A stretch of DNA of 6,504 bases from an uncultured Verrucomicrobia subdivision 3 bacterium. GTDB lineage: Bacteria; Verrucomicrobiota; Verrucomicrobiae; Limisphaerales; CAMLLE01. The stretch spans positions 1 to 6,504 of the forward strand of contig CAMLLE010000185.1 of NCBI GenBank assembly GCA_946480555.1. The letters are read 5' to 3'. Below the pieces are notes generated by a model. The model was not told the origin of the DNA. It was given only the letters and a program-made list of their open reading frames with translations, and made no database searches. The position numbers and the translations under genes were made by a program. Below are positions 1-6,112 of the stretch, piece after piece. The number at the start of each line of letters is the position of its first letter. The stretch's first letter is position 1.

Positions 1-1
1 G

Positions 2-1879
2 AACTTCGTGCGCTGGGGACATTGCGCTGGCGGACCGGCGAGCATTGCGGCGGCCGACCGGCTGGGTCTCATCGTGGACCAGCCGGGCGTTGACGGCGAG
101 TCCGACACACGCGGTGGAGCGTGGGCGCTGCGCGCCGAAGCGTTCCGCGACACGCTCGTCTATTTTCGCAACAACCCTTCCATCCTGATCTGGGAAGGCG
201 GCAATCAAAAGGTATCGACGGAACACGCGCGCGAACTGCGAGCCTTGATGGACAAGTTCGATCCGCATGGCGGACGCGTCTATGCGCATCGGAGAGCGGA
301 TCCGAAGACAGCGGAGTTCATGGACATTGGGATCGGCACCGAAGGCGGGCGTGAGATTGCCACGCTGCCGGTGGTGGAAGGCGAATACAACCGCGAGGAA
401 TCTCCGCGGCGCATTTGGGACGATGCTTCGCCGCCGCACTTTGGATACGCGGAAGGAAAGGGCCAGACGTATCACTTAACATCGGAGCAGTTCGCCGTGA
501 ATCAGGTGGCGCAGTTTGTCCGCAAACTCGGCGCGACCGATCACAGCGGCGGCGCGAACTGGATCTTCTCCGACTCCACCAGCGGCGGCCGCGTGGCGTG
601 TGAAGTGGCGCGTGCGAGCGGTGAAGTGGATGGTTCGCGCCTCCCAAAGGAAGCTTTCTACGTCTGCAAAGCGATGTTCCGCGCCGATCCGCAGGTTCAC
701 ATCATCGGCCACTGGACCTATCCGGCAGGAACGCGCAAAACCGTTTACGTCGCTTCGAACGGCGATGCGGTCGAGCTATTCCTGAACGGAAAATCGCTCG
801 GACGCGGCAGCTGCTCCGATCGCTTCCTGTTCACGTTTTCCGATGTGCAGTGGAGTTCTGGTGAGATCAAGGCAGTCGCCTATCGCGACGGCAAAGTGAT
901 CGCGAGCCAGACCAAGCGCACGACCGGACCAGCCGTGGCGCTGCGGCTGACGCCGGTTGCCGGGCCCGGTGGTTTGCGCGCGGACGGGTCGGATGTGGCG
1001 CTCGTGGATGTGGAAGCCGTTGATGCGAACGGCGAGCGATGTCCAACGTTTCAACAGCGAGTGGACTTCGAACTGAATGGTCCTGCGACGTGGCGCGGCG
1101 GCTACAACAGCGGCAAGACCAATTCAATCAACCATCCGTTTCTCGATCTGGAGTGCGGCGTGAATCGCGTGGCCATTCGCGCGGGACGGGAAACCGGGAA
1201 GATTTCGTTGCGCGCAACGGCACCAGGATTGAAGCCAGCGGAATTGAACCTTCGCTCGGGCACGCTTCGCGCGGAAGGCGGGATTGCATTCGATCTGCCG
1301 GCGATGCCCGCCGGAAAGCTGCCTAAACAACGGATCGCCGAAGTGTTCCCGTTCGATATGACGCAGCGCGACGCAACGAACACCGCGGTTGCCACTCCGG
1401 CCGGTCGTTTCACCCGAAGCTTTTCCTACTCCGGTCCGACGACGTCGGTGCATGTGGAGCAGGATGCGCGCGCCGGGAAGCGGGTGTATGTCGATCACGA
1501 GTTTACGATGCCGGAACTGCCGGCGCCGTTGGTGGGAGCGGATTGGGTGCAAGCGGCGGCGGCGGATGGCGTTTATTCAGCGGACGATCTGATGGAGATT
1601 TCCGTCGCGGCAGACACGGTGATTTCGGTGGCTTACGACGATCGCCTGCCGCGCCCCCCGTGGTTGGTGAATCAGTTTGCGCCGGTGGATCTCAAGCTGC
1701 GGATCAACGGTCACGCGAAGTCGCTGTATCAGCGTCACGTCACCCGCGCGGAAAGCCTGACGTTGGGATCGAATGTCGAGAACAGCACTATTCGGAATGC
1801 CAGCATGTACGTGGTGTTCATTGCGCCCAGTGGCAAAGGGCAGATGTTGCAAGCGTCGGAGCGAAGCGTGCAACGATGA
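2..1879 (+). CDS. Glycoside hydrolase family 2 protein, beta-galactosidase-like (5'-partial)
   Basis: This is the C-terminal 625 residues of a GH2-type glycosidase, probably secreted and acting on a plant or algal polysaccharide or oligosaccharide; the substrate cannot be told. The reading frame is open from the window edge, so the real start lies upstream and the GTG at 8 is internal. Residues 1-8 (NFVRWGHC) match the GH2 TIM-barrel strand usually written NxxRxSHYP. Residues 64-69 read WEGGNQ where classical members have W-x-x-G-N-E with the acid/base Glu last, so that Glu is replaced by Gln. A GEY at 127-129 fits the nucleophile position (E128). Residues about 230-302 (LFLNGKSLG inside) look like the DUF4982 beta-sandwich. 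Residues 310-419 look like the GH2 C-terminal Ig-like domain (ADGSD, VDVEAVDANG, NGPATWRGG). Residues 449-625 form another beta-rich domain that I cannot name. The stop is TGA at 1877. Family assignment is firm; enzyme specificity and activity are not. Confidence 0.88.
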   Translation, partial: NFVRWGHCAGGPASIAAADRLGLIVDQPGVDGESDTRGGAWALRAEAFRDTLVYFRNNPSILIWEGGNQKVSTEHARELRALMDKFDPHGGRVYAHRRADPKTAEFMDIGIGTEGGREIATLPVVEGEYNREESPRRIWDDASPPHFGYAEGKGQTYHLTSEQFAVNQVAQFVRKLGATDHSGGANWIFSDSTSGGRVACEVARASGEVDGSRLPKEAFYVCKAMFRADPQVHIIGHWTYPAGTRKTVYVASNGDAVELFLNGKSLGRGSCSDRFLFTFSDVQWSSGEIKAVAYRDGKVIASQTKRTTGPAVALRLTPVAGPGGLRADGSDVALVDVEAVDANGERCPTFQQRVDFELNGPATWRGGYNSGKTNSINHPFLDLECGVNRVAIRAGRETGKISLRATAPGLKPAELNLRSGTLRAEGGIAFDLPAMPAGKLPKQRIAEVFPFDMTQRDATNTAVATPAGRFTRSFSYSGPTTSVHVEQDARAGKRVYVDHEFTMPELPAPLVGADWVQAAAADGVYSADDLMEISVAADTVISVAYDDRLPRPPWLVNQFAPVDLKLRINGHAKSLYQRHVTRAESLTLGSNVENSTIRNASMYVVFIAPSGKGQMLQASERSVQR

Positions 1880-2185
1880 GCAGCCCACAATCGACTCTGA
1901 ACCGGGTACAATGACGGACGTACTTCAAACTTGAGGAACGCGACCCAGTGAGTCGCAGAACCGTGCTCCTGCAACAAAAGGAAACGAGGAACGGCTTGCC
2001 TGTGATGGCACCGCGACTAGCATGGCACCGTGGTTCAACCGCTCAGAGCTTGCCTGGAATCTCTGCCAACAAAGCGCGCTTGCTCTTGCGGAGCAACGTC
2101 CCCAGTCGCGCCAGACGCGGAACTTGATCGTCAGCGCGAGTTGCAATGGTTTTTGGCGCCACTTCGCATGTTCGGACCAGCTCCC
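1880..2185. other. Intergenic leader between the GH2 gene and the sensor kinase gene
   Basis: About 306 bases with no convincing gene. The kinase frame stays open back to an ATG at 2030, but that extension has no signal-peptide or domain character. Visible structure is weak. A TACAAT at 1907-1912 resembles a -10 box but has no -35 partner at the right distance. GCGAC/GTCGC arms at 1940-1956 can pair. CAGAG (2044-2048) can pair with CTCTG (2061-2065). TTGCTC (2080-2085) can pair with GAGCAA (2091-2096) around a five-base loop. Two 9-mers are each repeated: GCTTGCCTG at 1994 and 2048, and ATGGCACCG at 2005 and 2022. No run of T follows any of these hairpins, so I see no intrinsic terminator for the GH2 gene. 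The region probably holds the promoter and 5' leader of the kinase gene. Confidence 0.55.
1947..1958 (+). repeat. 12-base direct repeat, copy 1
   Basis: AGTGAGTCGCAG occurs here in the gap before the kinase gene and again, identically and in the same orientation, at 5247-5258 in the gap before the regulator gene. The match does not extend clearly on either side. Its meaning is unknown; it may be a shared protein-binding site, a fragment of a dispersed intergenic repeat, or chance. Confidence 0.45.
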
Positions 2186-5182
2186 ATGAACTTGCTGCGG
2201 ATAACGTGCCTGCTGCTGGTGTTCGCCCCGGCCGTCGCTTCGGCCCAGAATTCCCGCTGGTTTGCCAAGGTCTGGCAGACCGAGGACGGACTTCCCAACA
2301 ACACCGTCGCGAGCATTGCGCAAACGCCGGACGGCTTCCTCTGGCTGGGCACGCCGATCGGCCTGGTGCGCTTCGATGGCCTGGATTTCCAGCGCGTCCT
2401 TTCGACCAACTTCGTGCAAGGCAATCGCGGCATCCTGAATCTTATCAGCCTGCGCGACGGCGGGCTGGCGCTTGGAATGGATCGCGGCGCGGTTGTGCTG
2501 CTGCGTTCCAATTCCGTCGTGGTCCTGGCACCGGGCAGGGAGGTGCCGGACAGCGTTCCGTTCTCGATGGTGGAAGATCGCGAGGGCGCGGTGTGGCTGT
2601 CGTATCGAAGCGGTTCTGTATTTCGCATCGATGGCGGGCGCGTGACGCAGTTGGTGGAATCCATCGGAGAAATTTCGCCGCGAACGATGTGCGCGTTGAT
2701 CGGCGATCGCGACGGACGCGTGTGGTATTCCGTCAATGGCGAGTTGGGAATCATGGAGGAAGGCAAGCCGAGGAAGCTGCATGAGTTGCCGTCGCATCTG
2801 ACACGGCTGGCGCCATGCGGCGAGGGCGGTGTGTGGATTGTGTCGGGCAATCAAATCCTGAAAGCCACGGCGTCAGGCGCGCTTCAAAAAGTGGCGGAAT
2901 TCGGTTCCGCGAACAGTTCCCCGCTGGCCGCAATTGAAGATCGCAACGGTGGCATCTGGATCGGCTCCGCGGTGGAAGGTTTGTTCTACTTTGACGGCAC
3001 GCGGGTGGAAGCGGTGGCGGCATCGCACAAGGAAGTCACGTGCCTGCTGCAGGATCACGAAGGCGGCATCTGGGCCGGCACGACCGGCGCGGGCTTGAAC
3101 CAGATTCGCGCGCAGGTGGTGGAACTGGAAGGCGCGGCCGAAGGGCTGCCGTTCGAGGCGGTGCAGTCGATCTGTGAAGATGCGGAAGGCGTGTTCTGGG
3201 CCGCGACGCAGAACGGTGCGTTGGCCCGGCGCGTGGCCGGACGATGGCAAACCTTCGTCCCAGATGCCGGCTGGCGGGCGCAGGCTTACTGCGTTGCCGC
3301 TGATCCCAAAGGCGGCATCTGGATCGGGACGCGCAGTTCGGGATTGTTCTTCTGGAAGGATGGCCAGCTGCATCCGTGGGGAAACACGAATGAACTCGTC
3401 GGCCGGACGATTCACGCTCTCGAGTTCAGCCCAACGGGCGAGTTGTGGATTGGCGAATCTTCGCCGGACGCGGTGCAATGTCTGAAGAACGGGCAGCTGA
3501 CGACCTTCGCTGTGCCGGCGGAAGCGCGGGTGATTCGTGCCATGGCGCGCGCGGCTGACGGCTCGGTGTGGGTCGGTGCTTCGCGCGGATCCTTGTTGCG
3601 CGTGAAGGATGGCCGCCTTTCGGATGAAACCAGCCGCACGTTCGTCGCGGAATCCATTCGCTGCGTGTATGCGGCGTCGAACGGAGTCGTCTGGATCGGC
3701 TATGCGGGCGACGGCCTGGGCCGGATTCAGAATGGCCGATTCACCAACATCCGGACTGAGCACGGGCTGTATGACGATTACATTTCGCAAATCGTCGCGG
3801 ACGGACACGGCTGGGTTTGGTTCGGTGGCGATCGCGGCATATTCAAGGTGCGCGAGAAGGAGCTTCAAGATTTTGCCGAGGGCCGGGTCAGGAAGGTGCG
3901 TTCGATTCACTATGGACGCGGCGAGGGATTGCCCAGTTTGCAGGCCACGTTTGGCGCCGTGCCGGGAGCGTGGTTGAGCCGCGATGGCCGCATCTGGATG
4001 CCCATGCGCACAGCACTGGCAGTGATCGATCCGGAGCGCGTTCGCATCAATTCCGAGCCGCCGCCGGTGTTTCTGGATCGTGTGCTGGTGGATGATTTCG
4101 TGGTGGCGCGGAATCCCGGTGTCATCCCGGAACCCAAAGCAATGGGTGCTGAAGTGATCAACCTGCGCGACGCGAAAGCGGTGTTGCGATTGCCGCCGGG
4201 ACATCAGAGCGTGCAGTTCGATTTCACCGCGCCCAGTTTCAAGGCGCCGGAGAACGTGCGCTTCCGTTACCGGCTCGAAGGGGAAGGATTCAAGAACGAC
4301 TGGGTGGAAACCACGAAGGAACGCAGCGCCACCTACCTGCGCCTGCCGGCCGGCAGCTACCGATTCCGCGTGGTGGCGGGCAACAGTGACGATGTCTGGA
4401 ACGAGACGGGCGTGACGCTCGGTGTCGTCGTGACGCCGTTTTTCTGGCAGACATGGTGGTTCCGCATCTTCGTGCTGACCGTGTTCACGGCGCTCGTGAT
4501 TGCGGTGGTCCGCTACGTTTCGTTCCGCCGGCTGCGGCTTCAACTGCGCCGGCTGGAGCAGCAGGAAGCGCTTTACAAGGAACGCGCGCGCATTGCGAAG
4601 GACATTCACGACGACGTGGGCGCGAACCTGACGCAGATCGCGTTGCTGGGCGACCTGGTCAAGCAAGACGGCGGCGTGGAGGAGAAGGTGGGCGCAAAGC
4701 TCGAACGCATTTCGAACACCGCCCGGCAGGCGGTGAAGTCGCTCGATGAAATTGTCTGGGCCGTGAATCCCCGCAATGACACCCTCGCGCATCTCATCGA
4801 TTACACGGGTCAGTTCGCGCTCGATTATCTGCGCGTGGCGGGAATCCGCTGCCGGCTCGATCTTCCGGAACAGGTGCCCGCCCGTGAAATTTCCACGGAT
4901 GTCCGGCACAACCTTTTCCTCGTGGTCAAGGAGGCGCTGAACAACATTGTGAAACATGCGCGCGCCACGGAAGTCTGGCTGCGGATTCACTCCACTGACA
5001 CGCACCTGCGAATGGCCGTGGAAGACGACGGGATTGGATTCGACGCGCCTTCGAATGCCGCGGAAGCGGACGGTTTGAAGAACATGCAGCAGCGCATTGC
5101 TGACATTGGCGGGACTTGCCGGATTGAAAGCCAAGCACCGGGCGGAACGAAAGTTTTGGTGGAGTTACCGTGGAATTCGTAG
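2186..5182 (+). CDS. Two-component regulator propeller sensor histidine kinase
   Basis: A 998-residue inner-membrane sensor kinase with a large periplasmic input region. Residues 1-20 are a signal peptide (MNLLRITC, hydrophobic core, AVASA before Q21). Residues 21-615 carry 14 propeller motifs of the form D-x-x-G-x-hydrophobic-W-x-G, from TPDG (47-50) to SRDG (about 599), enough for two seven-bladed propellers. Residues 668-750 are a Y_Y_Y domain (FRYRLEGEG, RLPAGSYRFRV). A transmembrane helix spans about 757-777, followed by a basic coiled segment. The HisKA_3 motif RIAKDIHDDVG puts the phospho-accepting His at 808. HATPase_c has an N box (E916-A925, EALNNIVKHA), a G1 box (DDGIGFD, 947-953) and GLKNMQQR from 963. 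There is no receiver domain; the regulator gene 127 bases downstream is the expected partner. The start at 2186 is chosen because it begins the signal peptide. ATG 2168 is an alternative and 2030 is unlikely. No clear ribosome-binding site is visible. The ligand is unknown; the adjacent GH2 gene suggests a carbohydrate. Confidence 0.93.
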   Translation: MNLLRITCLLLVFAPAVASAQNSRWFAKVWQTEDGLPNNTVASIAQTPDGFLWLGTPIGLVRFDGLDFQRVLSTNFVQGNRGILNLISLRDGGLALGMDRGAVVLLRSNSVVVLAPGREVPDSVPFSMVEDREGAVWLSYRSGSVFRIDGGRVTQLVESIGEISPRTMCALIGDRDGRVWYSVNGELGIMEEGKPRKLHELPSHLTRLAPCGEGGVWIVSGNQILKATASGALQKVAEFGSANSSPLAAIEDRNGGIWIGSAVEGLFYFDGTRVEAVAASHKEVTCLLQDHEGGIWAGTTGAGLNQIRAQVVELEGAAEGLPFEAVQSICEDAEGVFWAATQNGALARRVAGRWQTFVPDAGWRAQAYCVAADPKGGIWIGTRSSGLFFWKDGQLHPWGNTNELVGRTIHALEFSPTGELWIGESSPDAVQCLKNGQLTTFAVPAEARVIRAMARAADGSVWVGASRGSLLRVKDGRLSDETSRTFVAESIRCVYAASNGVVWIGYAGDGLGRIQNGRFTNIRTEHGLYDDYISQIVADGHGWVWFGGDRGIFKVREKELQDFAEGRVRKVRSIHYGRGEGLPSLQATFGAVPGAWLSRDGRIWMPMRTALAVIDPERVRINSEPPPVFLDRVLVDDFVVARNPGVIPEPKAMGAEVINLRDAKAVLRLPPGHQSVQFDFTAPSFKAPENVRFRYRLEGEGFKNDWVETTKERSATYLRLPAGSYRFRVVAGNSDDVWNETGVTLGVVVTPFFWQTWWFRIFVLTVFTALVIAVVRYVSFRRLRLQLRRLEQQEALYKERARIAKDIHDDVGANLTQIALLGDLVKQDGGVEEKVGAKLERISNTARQAVKSLDEIVWAVNPRNDTLAHLIDYTGQFALDYLRVAGIRCRLDLPEQVPAREISTDVRHNLFLVVKEALNNIVKHARATEVWLRIHSTDTHLRMAVEDDGIGFDAPSNAAEADGLKNMQQRIADIGGTCRIESQAPGGTKVLVELPWNS

Positions 5183-5215
5183 CGGTGCCTCGGCCGAGCG
5201 CCGCAATTCGAGAAA

Positions 5216-5245
5216 CGGTGGCGCTCTCCAGAGACGCCGCCACCG
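5216..5245. repeat. Strong hairpin (inverted repeat) between kinase and regulator genes
   Basis: CGGTGGCG at 5216-5223 is perfectly complementary to CGCCACCG at 5238-5245, giving an eight-base GC-rich stem around a 14-base loop. A 10-base perfect palindrome, CTCGGCCGAG, lies just upstream at 5189-5198. No T-run follows on either strand, so this is not a standard intrinsic terminator. It could be a processing or attenuation hairpin that sets kinase and regulator levels in a joint transcript, or a REP-like intergenic element. The structure is seen directly; the role is inferred. Confidence 0.5.
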
Positions 5246-5246
5246 G

Positions 5247-5258
5247 AGTGAGTCGCAG
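5247..5258 (+). repeat. 12-base direct repeat, copy 2
   Basis: This second copy of AGTGAGTCGCAG starts two bases after the end of the hairpin at 5216-5245. The first copy is at 1947-1958, where it overlaps a weaker pair of arms (GCGAC/GTCGC). Both copies therefore lie beside inverted repeats in the gaps ahead of the two signalling genes. Confidence 0.45.
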
Positions 5259-5268
5259 GCCGCCACTC

Positions 5269-5280
5269 GAACATTTGTTC
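5269..5280. promoter_or_regulatory. Short palindrome upstream of the regulator gene
   Basis: GAACATTTGTTC is a perfect GAACA/TGTTC dyad with a two-base centre, 29 bases before the regulator ATG at 5310, in a locally AT-richer stretch. It could be an operator for a dimeric DNA-binding protein, possibly the regulator itself. It also resembles the GAAC-N4-GTTC form of the Firmicutes SOS box, but nothing in the neighbourhood is a DNA-damage gene. A 10-base dyad can arise by chance. Confidence 0.25.
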
Positions 5281-5309
5281 AATTGTGAAGTAAGTTTGCC
5301 GCACCGAAC

Positions 5310-5960
5310 ATGAGCCAGCACAACAAGCAGAAGATGCAGATCCGGGTTTCCATCGTCGAAGACAACCGCGGCACGCGCGAAAGTCTGAGGGAATTGTTCG
5401 AACGCGCGGAAGGATTGCGTTGTGTGGGAATTCATCCCAACGGCGAGGAGGCGCTGCAGAAGATTCCGCAGGAAACGCCAGACGTTGTCCTCATGGATAT
5501 CAACCTGCCGGGCATGAGCGGCATCGAGTGCGTCACGCGATTGAAGGACAAAATGCCGAAGACGCAGGTGCTGATGCTGACGACCTACGAGGAGAGCGAT
5601 TTGATTTTCGATTCATTGCGCGGCGGCGCCAGCGGTTATCTGCTCAAGAACATGCCGCCGACGGAACTGCTCCAGGCGGTGGAGCAGGTGCATTCCGGCG
5701 GCGCCCCGATGTCGATGCAGGTGGCGCGCAAGCTCGTTGCCCATTTTCAGCGGATCAAGAAGCCTTCCTCGGAGATGGAAACCTTGACGAAGCGCGAGCA
5801 CGAAATCCTTGGTTTGCTCGCCAAGGGTTATCTCTACAAGGAAATTGCCGATCAGCTGGGTATCAGCCTCAGCACCGTGCGCGCGCATCTGCACACCGTT
5901 TACGAAAAGCTCCACGTTCAGTCCCGCACCGAAGCCGTGGTCAAGTTCCTTGGCCAGTAG
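5310..5960 (+). CDS. NarL/FixJ-family response regulator (REC plus LuxR-type HTH)
   Basis: A 216-residue cytoplasmic transcription regulator of normal length for the family. The receiver domain (about 10-130) has the acidic pair E17-D18, the phospho-accepting D63 in LMDINLPGMSG, T91/T92 and K113 in GYLLKNMPP, so all the switch residues are present. The LuxR-type helix-turn-helix covers about 157-214 (LTKREHEILGLLAKG, KEIADQLGISLSTVRAHLHTVYEKL). It is the expected phosphate acceptor from the kinase encoded immediately upstream on the same strand; the 127-base gap with a hairpin leaves open whether they share one transcript. Start choice: ATG 5310 gives MSQHNKQK before the receiver. ATG 5334 (MQIRVSIVEDN) begins right at the first strand of the domain and is a good alternative. 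Neither has an obvious Shine-Dalgarno site. Target genes are unknown; the GH2 gene and the kinase operon are the nearest candidates. Confidence 0.94.
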   Translation: MSQHNKQKMQIRVSIVEDNRGTRESLRELFERAEGLRCVGIHPNGEEALQKIPQETPDVVLMDINLPGMSGIECVTRLKDKMPKTQVLMLTTYEESDLIFDSLRGGASGYLLKNMPPTELLQAVEQVHSGGAPMSMQVARKLVAHFQRIKKPSSEMETLTKREHEILGLLAKGYLYKEIADQLGISLSTVRAHLHTVYEKLHVQSRTEAVVKFLGQ

Positions 5961-6000
5961 AGCGGAGGCTTCTACTCGCAGTTTTCCTCGCGTTCCGATC

Positions 6001-6025
6001 TTTGGCCGGCCCATCAAAGGCCAAA
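6001..6025. other. Hairpin downstream of the regulator gene
   Basis: TTTGGCC at 6001-6007 pairs perfectly with GGCCAAA at 6019-6025 around an 11-base loop, 40 bases after the regulator stop codon. There is no T-run on the plus strand after it, so it is at best a weak terminator or a 3'-end stabilising stem for the regulator mRNA. Its right arm overlaps the A-run that serves as the T-run of the neighbouring minus-strand terminator. Confidence 0.4.
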
Positions 6026-6063
6026 AAGCGGGCGCACCCGAAATGGACAACAGGTGCGCCCGC
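6023..6063 (-). terminator. Rho-independent terminator of the minus-strand porin gene
   Basis: GCGGGCGCACC (6028-6038) is perfectly complementary to GGTGCGCCCGC (6053-6063), an 11-base GC-rich stem with a 14-base loop. Read on the minus strand it is followed directly by five Ts (6027-6023). It lies 50 bases past the stop codon of the minus-strand beta-barrel gene. On the plus strand the stem is followed by CCCC rather than T, so it should act mainly on the minus strand, although the stem may also slow read-through from the regulator gene. Confidence 0.85.
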
Positions 6064-6112
6064 CCCCAACATGATCGCCACAACCAGAGCGATCAGAATC
6101 TTCCCAACTAGA

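Noticed and set aside
1907..1912. TACAAT as a sigma-70 -10 promoter element for the kinase
   Set aside because: There is no TTGACA-like box 15-19 bases upstream (the bases there read around CCCACA), no extended -10, and it is about 275 bases before the start codon. It is kept only as a remark in the intergenic entry.
1880..2185. A tRNA, riboswitch or small RNA in the leader
   Set aside because: No cloverleaf, conserved riboswitch core or terminator-linked RNA is visible. The hairpins are only five to six bases.
1925..2854. A 309-codon open frame on the minus strand spanning the leader and the kinase N-terminus
   Set aside because: The composition is typical of an antisense shadow (His, Arg, Gln rich) and no motif is visible. 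Most of it is opposite propeller repeats.
2873..5134. A 753-codon open frame on the minus strand opposite the kinase gene
   Set aside because: It is rich in Arg, His, Ala and Pro with no recognisable domain, and lies opposite a gene with clear family motifs throughout. Long antisense frames are common in GC-rich genes with strong third-position bias.
5269..5280. An SOS (LexA) box controlling the response regulator
   Set aside because: It is a partial match only, the half-site order differs from the motif I recall for Verrucomicrobia, and the gene has no DNA-damage link. It is retained as an unassigned palindrome.
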